DNA of 64,000 bases from Ignavibacteriota bacterium (GCA_016218085.1 JACREY010000015.1:186001-250000), one strand, 5' to 3'; positions 35,073-44,363 are shown, numbered from the stretch's first letter. A program made the numbers and translations. Notes: generated by a model not told the origin, from the sequence alone.

Positions 35073-35702
35073 CTATTCGCCTTTTTTTGTTTTTGTCTGT
35101 TTTGTTACTTTCTTGGCTTTTGTGGTAGTGCTTTTCGGTTTTGCCTCTTTTTCCTTTGCAGGAGTTTTCTTTGCTTTAGGTTTTGCAACAGTCTTTTTCT
35201 TTGTATCTTTTTTCGTTTCTTCGGTTTTATCTTCTTCTTTCACTTCTGTTTTTTCTTTTCCCTTGTCCTTAACTTCTTCTTTTTTCTTTGCTGCTTTTTC
35301 TTTTTCCTTGAATATGCTGTAGTCAACAAATTCGATAATAGCTTCGCTTGCTCCGTCACCGTACCTGAATCCTGTTTTCAGAATTCTAGTATAGCCGCCG
35401 TTTCTTGATTCTACTTTTTTTGCGATTTCATCGAAAAGAATCCTGACTGCTTCTTTATCTTTTATCATGCTGGCAACGACTCTTCTGAGATGCAGACCTT
35501 TAGCAGCTTCAGCAGATTTCAGATTGAGAGCGTTTTTTGCTTTTGTAACATACGGTTCGATATAAGTTCTGAGTTCTTTTGCTTTTGCAACAGTAGTTTT
35601 TATTCTTTTATGTTTTATCAATGCAACAGCGAGATTTGCCATCAGCGCTTTTTTATGACTGGCAGTTCTTTTTAATTTTCTACCTTTTTTTCTATGCTCC
35701 AT
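35073..35702 (-). CDS. rplQ: Ribosomal protein L17 with long basic tail
   Basis: 209 residues. The first roughly 128 are a normal L17 (MEHRKKGRKLKRTASHKKALMANLA..., then RRVVASMIKDKEAV and GGYTRILKTGFRYGDGA). About 80 extra residues are almost only Lys, Glu, Ala and Thr, ending KTKKGE. L17 lies near the exit tunnel of the 50S subunit. The tail is presumably disordered and solvent-exposed or RNA-binding. It is the last gene of the alpha-operon segment, 29 bp after rpoA. Confidence 0.97.
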   Translation of the reverse strand: MEHRKKGRKLKRTASHKKALMANLAVALIKHKRIKTTVAKAKELRTYIEPYVTKAKNALNLKSAEAAKGLHLRRVVASMIKDKEAVRILFDEIAKKVESRNGGYTRILKTGFRYGDGASEAIIEFVDYSIFKEKEKAAKKKEEVKDKGKEKTEVKEEDKTEETKKDTKKKTVAKPKAKKTPAKEKEAKPKSTTTKAKKVTKQTKTKKGE

Positions 35703-35731
35703 TTCGAATTATTTATATAGTTGTATAATAT

Positions 35732-36724
35732 TTATTCTTTTTCTTCATTTAAATACTTGCCAATATCCATTCCGAATGTAAGCCCGAAATCTTCAATAAG
35801 CTCTGTAAGTTCGGCAAGGGATTTTCTTCCGAAGTTTCTGAAGTGCAGCATTTCGGATTCGTTTTTGCTGACCAGGTCTGCGATTGTTTTAATTTCTGCT
35901 GACCTGAGGCAGTTTTGAGAGCGGACAGATAAATCGAGTTCATCGACCGGTGTAAGAAGAATCTTCTTAACCATTTCAAATTGTTCATCTTTTTCATCCG
36001 ATTCAATTTTCTTTTCTTCGAGTTCAGGTCTAAGGTCAAGGATAAGCTGAATATGTTCTCTCAGAATCCTTGCGGCGATGATAATCGACTCTTCAGGCTC
36101 GATAGTACCGTTCGTAAAAATTTCGAGGACTAATTTTTCGTAATCTGTTTTTTGTCCAACGCGGGTATTTTCAATTATGTAGTTGACTTTTGTAATGGGA
36201 GAAAAGATCGAATCCACGGGAATAAATCCGAGCGGAAATTCATATTTTTTATTTTCTTCTGAAGGAACGTATCCGATTCCGTTTCCGATTCTCAGTTCGA
36301 TATTCAAGTGCGCATCTTTATTCATGGTAGCGATATGCAGTCCCGGATTCATAATCTCGAAATCTGCAGTAGCATTCTGTATATCTTTTGCGGTGAAGAC
36401 ACCGGGACCGGTAAGTTTGAGTTCAATTTTTCCTGATTTACCGGTAACTTCCTTAAATCTTACTTCTTTAAGATTAAGTACAATTTCCGATAAATCTTCA
36501 ACTACTCCTTTTATCGGGGTGAATTCATGCTGAATATCATTTACTTTTATAGCAACAATAGCCGTCCCGGGGAGAGATGAAATTAATACGCGTCTCAGGG
36601 AATTGCCCAGCGTAACACCATATCCTCTTTCAAGCGGTTGAATTATAAATTTCCCGTAAGTGTCTGTATAAGATGATTCTTCTTTTACAACTTTTTCGGG
36701 TATTTGTAAATGATTGATCTTCAT
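35732..36724 (-). CDS. rpoA: RNA polymerase alpha subunit
   Basis: 330 residues: an N-terminal dimerisation domain (GYGVTLGNSLRRVLISSLPG) and a C-terminal DNA/activator-binding domain (ELDLSVRSQNCLRSAEIKTIADLV, then LLHFRNFGRKSLAEL-type motif). It lies between rpsD (26 bp) and rplQ (29 bp) in the usual alpha-operon order. Confidence 0.98.
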   Translation of the reverse strand: MKINHLQIPEKVVKEESSYTDTYGKFIIQPLERGYGVTLGNSLRRVLISSLPGTAIVAIKVNDIQHEFTPIKGVVEDLSEIVLNLKEVRFKEVTGKSGKIELKLTGPGVFTAKDIQNATADFEIMNPGLHIATMNKDAHLNIELRIGNGIGYVPSEENKKYEFPLGFIPVDSIFSPITKVNYIIENTRVGQKTDYEKLVLEIFTNGTIEPEESIIIAARILREHIQLILDLRPELEEKKIESDEKDEQFEMVKKILLTPVDELDLSVRSQNCLRSAEIKTIADLVSKNESEMLHFRNFGRKSLAELTELIEDFGLTFGMDIGKYLNEEKE

Positions 36725-36750
36725 TATTATATATTTTTAAATTTTAAATT

Positions 36751-37380
36751 TTATTTTGAATACAATTCGACTACAAGCTGTTCGTTTCCGATAAACGGTA
36801 CTTCGGCTCTTTCAGGACTATGCAAGAATGTACCTGCCATATTAGCCTTGTCGAGATTCAGCCAGGTCGGAAGCATATTATCCTTCATTCTCTTCATAGA
36901 TTCATGGAAAGCCGGCAATTTCTTGCTTTTTTCCCTAACTTGAATTACGTCTCCTGATTTCAGTACAAAGGAAGGGATATTCACTACTTTTCCATTAACA
37001 GTAAGGTGGCGGTGTGTAATGAGCTGTCTTGCCGCTTTTCTGGACGGAGCCAGACCTAACCTGTACAATGTATTATCGAATCTACTTTCAAGAATTCTTA
37101 CGAGGTTTTCGCCCGTAATGCCTTTTTTTCTGGAAGCGTCTTCAAAATAGCTTCTGAATTGTTTTTCAAGCAGGCCGTAGGTTTTGCGAATTTTCTGTTT
37201 TTCCCTGAGCTGAAGGGAATAGTCGCTAATTCTAGACCTTCTCGACAATCCGTGCTGTCCCGGAGGGTAGTTTCTTGATTCAATCGGGCATTTATCAGTA
37301 TAGCATTTCGTACCTTTTAAGAATAATTTTTGTCTTTCTCTTCTGCAAAGTTTGCAATTTGCGTCTGTATATCTTGCCAT
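36751..37380 (-). CDS. rpsD: Ribosomal protein S4 (zinc-ribbon form)
   Basis: 209 residues. The N-terminus ARYTDANCKLCRRE...KCYTDKC carries four cysteines (9, 12, 26, 31) that would bind zinc. The S4 RNA-binding motif is at about 98-160 (SRKAARQLITHRHLTVNGK). S4 nucleates 30S assembly and can repress the alpha operon by binding its mRNA; no leader structure was resolved here. Confidence 0.98.
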   Translation of the reverse strand: MARYTDANCKLCRRERQKLFLKGTKCYTDKCPIESRNYPPGQHGLSRRSRISDYSLQLREKQKIRKTYGLLEKQFRSYFEDASRKKGITGENLVRILESRFDNTLYRLGLAPSRKAARQLITHRHLTVNGKVVNIPSFVLKSGDVIQVREKSKKLPAFHESMKRMKDNMLPTWLNLDKANMAGTFLHSPERAEVPFIGNEQLVVELYSK

Positions 37381-37463
37381 TATTTAATTTTATTAGTTTA
37401 TTTCTTTATAAATATTTTTATAAGTAAGCACTGCGCGCAGTACGGTAAAAAATAAGAACCGGA

Positions 37464-37850
37464 TCAGACTCTTCTTTTCTTAGGAGGTCTGCACCCGTTA
37501 TGCGGCAGAGGTGTAATATCTTTTATAGATGTAATTTCAAGACCTGTTGTATTTAAAGATCTAACTGCGGCATCGCGTCCCGAGCCAACACCTTTTATTA
37601 GAACTTCCACTTTTTTCAATCCTGCGTCGATAGCTTCTTTTGCAGCAGCTTCAGCGCAGAGCTGTGCTGCGAACGGAGTATTTTTTTTGGAGCCTTTGAA
37701 GCCCATTTTGCCGGATGAAGCCCAGGATATTGTATTTCCATAAACATCCGTTAAAGTAACGATGACATTGTTGAAAGTAGCTTTTACATGAGCCACTCCT
37801 GTAGATTCAACCTGAATTTTCTTTTTTGCTTTTTTGTAAGTCTTAGCCAA
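37464..37850 (-). CDS. rpsK: Ribosomal protein S11
   Basis: 128 residues, typical length. Has [37 protein letters not shown] and the C-terminal [18 protein letters not shown]. It sits on the 30S platform near the E site. Intergenic gaps around it (95 and 83 bp) are larger than in many alpha operons and hold short AAATTTT/AAATGTT repeats. Confidence 0.98.
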   Translation of the reverse strand: MAKTYKKAKKKIQVESTGVAHVKATFNNVIVTLTDVYGNTISWASSGKMGFKGSKKNTPFAAQLCAEAAAKEAIDAGLKKVEVLIKGVGSGRDAAVRSLNTTGLEITSIKDITPLPHNGCRPPKKRRV

Positions 37851-37945
37851 TCTATTTAAATTTTAAATTTTAAATGTTAAATGTTAAATTAAAATCTTCC
37901 CGGCATTCCGAATGTTCAGGAAACCGTTAAGCACACAGTCTGAAA

Positions 37946-38329
37946 TTATTTCTTGGCTGATGCTTTCTTTTTGCCTGCAACAGTTTTCCTTTTGCCTTTA
38001 CGCGTTCTGGCATTGGTTCTGGTTCTTTGACCGCGAACCGGAAGTCCCCTGCGGTGTCTTTTGCCCCTGTAGGTACCAATATCCATAAGTCTTTTGATAT
38101 TCATCTGCACTTCGGATTTCAAGGCACCTTCGACTTTAATTTCCGAGCTGATTTCATTTCTTATCTGATTCACCTGATCATCAGTCAAAGCAGATACTTT
38201 TGTGTCTTCACTAATTCCGAGTTTACCAAGTATTTTCTGTGATGTTGATTTTCCAATACCGAAAATCGACGTAAGTCCTATTACGACTCTTTTATTTCTC
38301 GGTAAATCTATTCCAGCAATTCTTGCCAA
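37946..38329 (-). CDS. rpsM: Ribosomal protein S13
   Basis: 127 residues. Begins [14 protein letters not shown], has the helix-turn region [12 protein letters not shown] and the C-terminal [17 protein letters not shown] tail that contacts P-site tRNA, plus a short Lys/Ala extension. First gene of the S13-S11-S4-alpha-L17 set. Confidence 0.98.
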   Translation of the reverse strand: MARIAGIDLPRNKRVVIGLTSIFGIGKSTSQKILGKLGISEDTKVSALTDDQVNQIRNEISSEIKVEGALKSEVQMNIKRLMDIGTYRGKRHRRGLPVRGQRTRTNARTRKGKRKTVAGKKKASAKK

Positions 38330-38410
38330 TTTTATTTCTCCTGATTATTCTTTAAATTTATATATTTTTAATTATACAATTTGCACTTAAGAAGCAAACT
38401 GAAAATTAAA

Positions 38411-38524
38411 TTAGCCCTGTCTTTGTTTGTGTTTCGGATTAACGCAAATTACTCTGACAACACCCTTGCGTTTGATTATTTTGCATTTATCACACATTTT
38501 TTTTACGGAACTTCTTACTTTCAT
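38411..38524 (-). CDS. rpmJ: Ribosomal protein L36
   Basis: A 37-residue protein beginning [15 protein letters not shown] and ending KHKQRQG. Cys11, Cys14, Cys27 and His32 form the zinc site, so this is the zinc-binding L36 type. It lies 25 bp after infA and 81 bp before rpsM, its usual position. Confidence 0.97.
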   Translation of the reverse strand: MKVRSSVKKMCDKCKIIKRKGVVRVICVNPKHKQRQG

Positions 38525-38549
38525 GATAGCTTATATTTAAAATTAATTT

Positions 38550-38768
38550 TTATTTATACCTGTATGTAATTCTGCCTTTTGTTAAATCATATGGAGACAG
38601 CTCCACAGTAACCTTATCGCCCTGCAGTATCCTGATATAGTTCATCCTCATTTTGCCCGAAATATGTGCAAGAATTTCGTGTCCGTTTTCAAGTTTCACC
38701 TTGAAAGAAGTATTCGGAAGGATTTCCGTAATAATACCGTCAACTTTTATTGAATCCTGCTTAACCAA
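38550..38768 (-). CDS. infA: Translation initiation factor IF-1
   Basis: A 72-residue single OB-fold protein ([54 protein letters not shown]). It binds the 30S A site during initiation. It lies 14 bp after map and 25 bp before rpmJ, a classical arrangement. Confidence 0.98.
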   Translation of the reverse strand: MVKQDSIKVDGIITEILPNTSFKVKLENGHEILAHISGKMRMNYIRILQGDKVTVELSPYDLTKGRITYRYK

Positions 38769-38782
38769 TTTATTACTTTTTA

Positions 38783-39547
38783 TTAATAAAAAGATTTTGT
38801 TAAAATTTCAGGTTCACCGTCGGTTACAAGCACAGTATGTTCAAAGTGTGCTGACGGTTCCTTATCTTTTGTAACTGTAGTCCACCCGTCTTTCAGGGTT
38901 TTGATGGCATACGTTCCGTAATTAACCATAGGTTCGATTGCAATCGTCATACCTTTAACAATTCTGAATCTGTTTTTAGGGTTATAATAGTTTAAAACAG
39001 CGGGTTCTTCATGCAGGTGGCTGCCGATTCCGTGTCCACACAAATCTCTGACGACACCGTATCCGGAACCCTCGACATAATCCTGGACGGCGCTGGCAAT
39101 ATCATTCAGTTCATTACCGTCTCTTGCCTGAGAAATTCCTTTATACAAAGATTCCCTTGTTACATTGAGCAATCTTTTTTTCTTTGCCGATACTTCCCCC
39201 ACTTCAAACGTGTAAGCCGCATCTCCGTAAAATCCATCTTTCAGCACACCGACATCAACGGAAACAATATCACCATTTACAAGTTTTCTTTCCGCCGGAA
39301 TTCCATGGACAACCTCTTCGTTAACCGAAATGCAACTGCTTGCCGGATATTTATTCTTTCCGCTTCCGTAGCCTTTGAAAGCCGGATAGCCCCCACTTTT
39401 AAGAATAAACTCTTCGATAAGCCTGTCTATTTCGAATGTTGTAGTACCCTCTTTTATAAAATCTTTTATATATGTAAGAACATTTGCAACAATTTTGCAG
39501 CTTGCCCTGATAAGCTCAATTTCCTTTTCCGATTTAACTAAAGACAA
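38783..39547 (-). CDS. map: Methionine aminopeptidase, type I
   Basis: A 254-residue metalloprotease that removes N-terminal Met from nascent proteins. The metal ligands are in [17 protein letters not shown] (two Asp), [13 protein letters not shown] (His), AIEPMVNYG (Glu) and FEHTVLV (Glu). It starts 7 bp after secY, as in many bacterial spc operons. Confidence 0.97.
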   Translation of the reverse strand: MSLVKSEKEIELIRASCKIVANVLTYIKDFIKEGTTTFEIDRLIEEFILKSGGYPAFKGYGSGKNKYPASSCISVNEEVVHGIPAERKLVNGDIVSVDVGVLKDGFYGDAAYTFEVGEVSAKKKRLLNVTRESLYKGISQARDGNELNDIASAVQDYVEGSGYGVVRDLCGHGIGSHLHEEPAVLNYYNPKNRFRIVKGMTIAIEPMVNYGTYAIKTLKDGWTTVTKDKEPSAHFEHTVLVTDGEPEILTKSFY

Positions 39548-39554
39548 ATCTCAA

Positions 39555-40889
39555 TTACCTTCTGGATTTTAGTTTTGTTCCTTTCATAAATCCGTCATAA
39601 TGCCTCATCAACAGATGTGATTCTATCTGCTGGAGAGTATCGAGGGCAACACCGACGACAATCAGGAGGCTTGTTCCGCCGAAGAACTGTGCAAGTCCCT
39701 GAGTTATACCCAATTTGACAAGAATAGTAGGAATTACAGCAATGATTGCAAGGAAAATTGAACCCGGCAATGTAATTTTTGTCAGAATATTGTCAATAAA
39801 ATCCGAAGTTGGTTTGCCAGGTCTGACGCCCGGAATAAAGCCCCCTTGTTTTTTCATATTATCAGCAACATCTTTCGGATTGAAAGCAATTGCGGTATAG
39901 AAATAAGTAAAGAACACAATCAAAAGAGCATAGGAGAATGAATAGAAGAAACTGTCATATTCAAAATATTTTGCAATTGACTGCATAAATTCACTATTGG
40001 GGAAGAACGAAAGCACAGTATTAGGCACAAACATTATTGACTGTGCAAAAATCAAAGGCATAACACCTGCCTGGTTAACTTTCATCGGAATATACTGAGT
40101 AACGCCGCCGAATACTTTTCTTCCGACGACTCTTTTTGCATACTGGACGGGTATTTTCCTAGTAGCCACCGTAACGGCAATTACACCCGTAATGATTAAT
40201 ACAAATCCCGCTATATATATAACTTCAATTAAAACATTTCTTACGCCTGACGAAATAATCTGAATTTCGTCGAACACAGAATATGGAAAACGGTCTATAA
40301 TACCAATGAAAATAATCAGAGATATACCATTGCCAATCCCCTTTTCCGTAATCTGTTCACCGAACCACATCAGTAGAATAGTACCCGCCGTAAGGAAAAT
40401 AACGGTAGAGAAAGTGAAGACAAACGGAGCTACCTCAGGGCTCAGAATATTCATTTCACCGGCTCTGCGGCTAGCTAACTGAACGCTGACTCCCCATGCC
40501 TGAAGCGCTGCGACAGGAATGGTAAGCAAACGGGTCATCTGGTTGATTTTTTTTCTTCCGTCTTCGCCTTCTTTTTGAAGTTTCTGGAAATACGGAAAGA
40601 CTGCACCGAGAAGCTGAATAATAATAGATGCGCTGATATAGGGCATAATGCCGAGTGAAAAGACCGCGGCTTTGCTGAATGCGCCGCCAACAAAAAGGTC
40701 ATAAAGTCCGAACAGTGTATTCGCCGACTGATTTTTCTGAGCTTCTGCAAGCAGTGATGCATTGATTCCCGGAAGTGTGATGTGAGCACCAATCCTGACA
40801 ACGATTAGAATAGCAATCGTAAAGAGAATTCTGGAGCGGAGCTCTTCAATTTTAAAAATATTTCTGAAATTCTCTACGAATCCGCTCAT
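39555..40889 (-). CDS. secY: Protein translocase subunit SecY
   Basis: 444 residues with ten TM segments. SecY signatures include RIGAHITLPGIN, the SIIIQLL region of TM2, GIGNGISLIIFIGI, KVNQAGVMPLIFAQS and the C-terminal ESHLLMRHYDGFMKG. It forms the inner-membrane channel for Sec export, which all T9SS cargo here would need. Its ATG overlaps the rplO stop by 4 bp. Confidence 0.98.
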   Translation of the reverse strand: MSGFVENFRNIFKIEELRSRILFTIAILIVVRIGAHITLPGINASLLAEAQKNQSANTLFGLYDLFVGGAFSKAAVFSLGIMPYISASIIIQLLGAVFPYFQKLQKEGEDGRKKINQMTRLLTIPVAALQAWGVSVQLASRRAGEMNILSPEVAPFVFTFSTVIFLTAGTILLMWFGEQITEKGIGNGISLIIFIGIIDRFPYSVFDEIQIISSGVRNVLIEVIYIAGFVLIITGVIAVTVATRKIPVQYAKRVVGRKVFGGVTQYIPMKVNQAGVMPLIFAQSIMFVPNTVLSFFPNSEFMQSIAKYFEYDSFFYSFSYALLIVFFTYFYTAIAFNPKDVADNMKKQGGFIPGVRPGKPTSDFIDNILTKITLPGSIFLAIIAVIPTILVKLGITQGLAQFFGGTSLLIVVGVALDTLQQIESHLLMRHYDGFMKGTKLKSRR

Positions 40890-41344
40890 ATTTTAATCGC
40901 TTTCCCTCCCGCCGACTCAATTTTTTCAACCGCAGTTTTACTGAACGAGTTTGCAGAAATTTCAAGTTTTGCTTTCAGTTCACCGTTGCCCAAAATCTTC
41001 AACGGTCTGTTCTTGATTTTCAGAAAACTATTTTTCAATAAGAATTCCAAATTCAAACTTGTTTCCTTTAACTTCCCTGAGTCAATTAATTTTTGTAAAT
41101 CGCCAACATTGATTACGTTATAATCAACGCGGTTAATATTTTTAAACCCAAATTTTGGCACTCTTCTCTGCAGCGGCATCTGACCGCCTTCGAACCAGGC
41201 TCTGTTTTTATATCCTGAACGAGATTTAGCGCCGTTTTCCCCTCTTGTTGAAGTTCCTCCGAAACCGGACCCCTGTCCTCTTCCGACTCTTTTTTTCTTT
41301 TTCCTTGAACCTTCTGCGTATTTTAAATTGCTAAGTATGTCCAT
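40886..41344 (-). CDS. rplO: Ribosomal protein L15
   Basis: 152 residues with the Gly/Arg-rich N-terminus (KKKRVGRGQGSGFGGTSTRG) and PLQRRVPKFGFKN. It overlaps secY by 4 bp. Upstream, in place of the usual direct junction with rpmD, there is a 136-bp gap with a terminator and then an outer-membrane protein gene, so rplO-secY-map-onward must be served by a promoter in this gap or by read-through. Confidence 0.97.
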   Translation of the reverse strand: MDILSNLKYAEGSRKKKKRVGRGQGSGFGGTSTRGENGAKSRSGYKNRAWFEGGQMPLQRRVPKFGFKNINRVDYNVINVGDLQKLIDSGKLKETSLNLEFLLKNSFLKIKNRPLKILGNGELKAKLEISANSFSKTAVEKIESAGGKAIKI

Positions 41345-41407
41345 TATGTTATTTTGTGTATGTTAAATCTTGTGAACTGAAAAAATCCTTTTTACGACTT
41401 ATAAAAC

Positions 41408-41446
41408 TAAAAAAATCCTTTGTCCGCCTCTTCGACGGACAAAGGA
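41408..41446 (-). terminator. Terminator inside the ribosomal cluster, after the barrel gene
   Basis: 11-bp perfect stem TCCTTTGTCCG / CGGACAAAGGA followed by a run of T's on the minus strand, 35 bp beyond the stop of the 41481-42182 gene and 62 bp before the rplO start. The stem contains a GTCCG...CGGAC core resembling the palindromes in the tRNA-Cys locus. Confidence 0.92.
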
Positions 41447-41480
41447 GTAATATTAAAACTTAAGTATTACTTTTAATCAA

Positions 41481-42182
41481 TTAAAAATGAACGTTTAACA
41501 TTATGCTTGCAATACCTGTACCGAATGATGTTGATTTCGGTCCGGTTAATGTTGTTGTTGTGCTACCACCGGTGAATGTATTTTCCGGTGCACTATTCAT
41601 TGTCATTCCGAGTGTATATTTTCCACCGAGTGAAAGTCCGGGTGTGAAGTACCAGTCAAAACCGAAGTTTAATCCGAAACCAATTGAGCTACCTTTTGAT
41701 TCCCATTTATTGGTTGTTGAACCTGATGTAACTTCATATGATGAACTGTTTGAACCCATATTGACATTTAATCCTAAGTATGGTGATACACTGTATAAAG
41801 CTTTGAAGTGGTAGTTACCATCTAAAGAGACACCAAATGTCGTTCCCGATGATTTTACAGTTGCACCTGCCCATTTCGGTTCCCAAGAGGAATTTCCGAA
41901 ATTAAAGCCGATTGCTAAAGCTATTTCAGGTGTTACATAATACTGAAAACCTGCACCGAAAAGGTTGGTTACAGTAAAGTTATTGGTATCTACAAAATTC
42001 GTATATGCACCTGAAGGAGCAGCACCAAGGCTACCGCTTACAAACGGTGAATACATGAACACGAAATTTTTTGAACCTTTGTAGACTTCCGGTTTTGTTC
42101 CGTCCCAGCCTTTATTGATCTGGGCAAATGAGAAACTGGAAACTAAAAATACTAACATCAAAGATACGAATAGTTTTTTCAT
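41481..42182 (-). CDS. Outer-membrane beta-barrel protein inserted in the spc operon
   Basis: 233 residues with a clean signal peptide (MKKLFVSLMLVFLVSSFSFAQ) and alternating strands ending in an aromatic C-terminus (IMLNVHF), as in OmpX/OmpW-sized porin-like barrels. It lies between rpmD and rplO, where no such gene is expected, with gaps of about 140 bp on both sides and its own terminator. It is therefore probably an independently controlled gene inserted in the cluster. The barrel fold is clear; its function is not. Confidence 0.85.
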   Translation of the reverse strand: MKKLFVSLMLVFLVSSFSFAQINKGWDGTKPEVYKGSKNFVFMYSPFVSGSLGAAPSGAYTNFVDTNNFTVTNLFGAGFQYYVTPEIALAIGFNFGNSSWEPKWAGATVKSSGTTFGVSLDGNYHFKALYSVSPYLGLNVNMGSNSSSYEVTSGSTTNKWESKGSSIGFGLNFGFDWYFTPGLSLGGKYTLGMTMNSAPENTFTGGSTTTTLTGPKSTSFGTGIASIMLNVHF

Positions 42183-42321
42183 TTTTTTTCCTTTCTGTTT
42201 TGTTTTTAAATAGATTAATTTTTGTTGCTAAAAGAAAAAGATCGTTAAATAGTTTATGATATTTTATACCATAAATATTCCTTTCTTTAGTTATTAAAAT
42301 AACTTTTAAAAAGAAATTTTA

Positions 42322-42504
42322 TTATGATATTTCTACTTTCACTAAATGTTTTACTTTCTCAATCATACCCCTTATTTGCGGAGTATCTTTTTTAACAACA
42401 GAATAATTAGGTCTTCCTAATCCTAACGCTTCAATTGTTCTTTTCTGATTTTTTACTCTATCTATTACGCTTTTTGTTTGCGTTATTTTTATAAATTTAT
42501 CCAT
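42322..42504 (-). CDS. rpmD: Ribosomal protein L30
   Basis: 60 residues from the ATG at 42504: MDKFIKITQTKSVIDR, then LGLGRPNYSVVKKDTPQIRGM. A further Met six codons upstream would add residues not found in the family, so 42504 is preferred. It lies 53 bp after rpsE. Confidence 0.95.
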   Translation of the reverse strand: MDKFIKITQTKSVIDRVKNQKRTIEALGLGRPNYSVVKKDTPQIRGMIEKVKHLVKVEIS

Positions 42505-42557
42505 TTTATATGAAAAAGTCAAGTTTCTTCGTAAATTACTTCAAATATACTTTCTAA

Positions 42558-43067
42558 TTACGTTGTAAATAATTCAGTTAAACTAATGCCTCTTTTTTCC
42601 GCAGCAATTCTGGCATCGTATAAATTCTTCAATGCACCGATAGTAGCTTTTACAACATTATGCGGATTTGAAGAGCCAAGCAGTTTTGTAAGAACGTCCT
42701 GAATGCCGGCGCTTTCGAGCACAGCTCTAACGCCGCCACCGGCGATTAATCCTGTTCCCGGAGAAGCAGGTTTCAACAAAACTTTAGCGGCACCGAATTT
42801 ACCTATAATTTCGAACGGAATAGTGCCTTTATAAAGAGGAACCTCAATAATATTCTTTCTTGCATCCTCAACGCTCTTTTTGATTGAGTCAGTTACCTCA
42901 TTTGCTTTTCCCAGACCGATACCAACATGACCTTTTCCGTCACCAACCACGCTGACAGCACTGAAGCTGAATCTTCTGCCGCCTTTTACAACTTTAGCAA
43001 CCCTGCTAATGTGTACTAACTTTTCTTTGAGTTCTAACTCACCTGCCTTGATGTATTTTTTCGCCAT
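42558..43067 (-). CDS. rpsE: Ribosomal protein S5
   Basis: 169 residues: an N-terminal dsRNA-binding fold ([19 protein letters not shown]) and a C-terminal domain with [19 protein letters not shown]. It is involved in decoding fidelity. It is separated from rplR by two tRNA-Gln genes, so rpsE is about 360 bp from its usual neighbour. Confidence 0.98.
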   Translation of the reverse strand: MAKKYIKAGELELKEKLVHISRVAKVVKGGRRFSFSAVSVVGDGKGHVGIGLGKANEVTDSIKKSVEDARKNIIEVPLYKGTIPFEIIGKFGAAKVLLKPASPGTGLIAGGGVRAVLESAGIQDVLTKLLGSSNPHNVVKATIGALKNLYDARIAAEKRGISLTELFTT

Positions 43068-43174
43068 TTAATAACTATATAAAAAATAAGATTATATTTA
43101 GATAATTTCAATTATAAAATTTATATCAATAATACTTAAAACATTGATTAAAAGATGTTTAAGCTTCAACACTG

Positions 43175-43245
43175 TTCTCGAGGGAGGAGTCGAACCTCCA
43201 CGTACGGCTTCAGAGGCCGCTGTCCTGCCATTAGACGACTCGAGA
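43175..43245 (-). tRNA. tRNA-Gln (CTG)
   Basis: 71-nt cloverleaf on the minus strand. The acceptor stem is TCTCGAG/CTCGAGA (itself palindromic) with discriminator A73 and a U1-A72 pair, as expected for Gln. The anticodon stem-loop GCGGC-CTCTGAA-GCCGT gives CTG. The T arm is GGAGG-TTCGACT-CCTCC. CCA is not encoded. It lies in the ribosomal cluster, 107 bp before rpsE. Confidence 0.93.
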
Positions 43246-43343
43246 ATATTAAAGAACAGTAAAATGTAAAAAAGTAAGAACGTGTTATTACGTTTATAAT
43301 CTGAAAATCTTAAAATTCTATCTCTATTCAAATAATCGACTCG

Positions 43344-43414
43344 TTCTCGAGGGAGGAGTCGAACCTCCACTAACGGCTCCAAAGGCCGCTGTCCTGCCAT
43401 TAGACGACCCGAGA
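43344..43414 (-). tRNA. tRNA-Gln (TTG)
   Basis: 71-nt cloverleaf nearly identical to the neighbouring CTG isoacceptor. The anticodon loop CTTTGGA gives TTG. The acceptor is TCTCGGG/CTCGAGA with one G-U pair. It lies 11 bp after the rplR stop on the same strand. The pair covers both Gln codons and looks like a duplication followed by anticodon change. Confidence 0.93.
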
Positions 43415-43425
43415 ATAATGATTGT

Positions 43426-43791
43426 TTAAAACTTCAAACCACCTTCTCGAGCACCATCAGCAAATGCTTTTACTCTACCGTGATAAAGATAACCATTTCT
43501 ATCAAATACTACTTCACAGATATTTGCACTTTTTGCTTTTTCAGCTATAATTTTTCCAACAATTTTGCTTTTGCTGATTTTTCCTTTTTCGGTTTTCAAT
43601 TTTTCGGCCACATCCTTAGAAATTGAGCTTACAGATAACAATGTTTTTCCACTTAAATCATCAACAAGCTGGCCGTAAAACTGGTTCAGACTTCTGTAAA
43701 CAACAAGTCTTGGTCTTTCAGAAGTACCGTTAATTTTCTTTCTGATTTTATACTTTATTTTTTGTCTTCTGTCTAAATTTTTTCTATTCAT
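43426..43791 (-). CDS. rplR: Ribosomal protein L18
   Basis: 121 residues, standard for a 5S rRNA-binding L18: [18 protein letters not shown] and the C-terminal [24 protein letters not shown]. The two tRNA-Gln genes start 11 bp downstream, so mRNA processing by RNase P/Z would cut the operon transcript here. Confidence 0.98.
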   Translation of the reverse strand: MNRKNLDRRQKIKYKIRKKINGTSERPRLVVYRSLNQFYGQLVDDLSGKTLLSVSSISKDVAEKLKTEKGKISKSKIVGKIIAEKAKSANICEVVFDRNGYLYHGRVKAFADGAREGGLKF

Positions 43792-43823
43792 TTTTTTAAA
43801 CTTTTAATCTTTGAATCAAATTA

Positions 43824-44363
43824 TTACTTGGCAGCTGTTTTACCTGCTTTTCTTCTAATCTTTTCAGTATCGTATTTAATGCCTTTGCCTTTATATGGTT
43901 CGGGTTCCCTGAATGACCTGATTTTTGCAGCAACGAGTCCTACAAGCTGTTTGTCGATACCGCTAATAACTATTGAAGTCGGAACAGGAACTTCGATTTT
44001 AACATCCTGCGGACAAATGAACACAATCGGATGAGAGTAACCGAGCATAAGAACAAGTTTATCTCCTTTTAATTCGGCTTTATATCCTATGCCAACCAGT
44101 TCAAGTTTTTTTGAATATCCTTCGGTAACACCGACGACCATATTTTGCAGCAGCGCCCTGTATAATCCGTGCAAAGCCTTGTTCTTTTTATAATCATTTT
44201 CTCTTGTAAAAACAACTTCATTATCTTTTACATCAACACTAATACCGCCTGTTATTTCCATGCTTAAAGTACCCTTAGGACCTTTTACCTCGATAATATT
44301 ATCCTGCTTTTTTATCTGTACGTTTTTTATAATATCTACAGGTTTTTTACCTATTCTACTCAT
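43824..44363 (-). CDS. rplF: Ribosomal protein L6
   Basis: 179 residues with the duplicated L6 fold: MSRIGKKPV, VKGPKGTLS, LVGIGYKAELKGDKL and the C-terminal PEPYKGKGIKYDTE. It binds near the GTPase centre of the 50S subunit. Usual place between rpsH and rplR. Confidence 0.98.
   Translation of the reverse strand: MSRIGKKPVDIIKNVQIKKQDNIIEVKGPKGTLSMEITGGISVDVKDNEVVFTRENDYKKNKALHGLYRALLQNMVVGVTEGYSKKLELVGIGYKAELKGDKLVLMLGYSHPIVFICPQDVKIEVPVPTSIVISGIDKQLVGLVAAKIRSFREPEPYKGKGIKYDTEKIRRKAGKTAAK

Noticed and set aside
39011-39541. 176-codon plus-strand frame opposite map
   Set aside because: Exact antisense of the methionine aminopeptidase gene; no independent coding signs.
42505-42522. Upstream Met start for rpmD
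   Set aside because: Adds six residues not present in L30 proteins; the second Met gives the canonical N-terminus.
43098-43400. 100-codon frame on the minus strand between rpsE and rplR
   Set aside because: It reads straight through both tRNA-Gln genes, which fold as complete cloverleaves; the protein sequence is an artefact.
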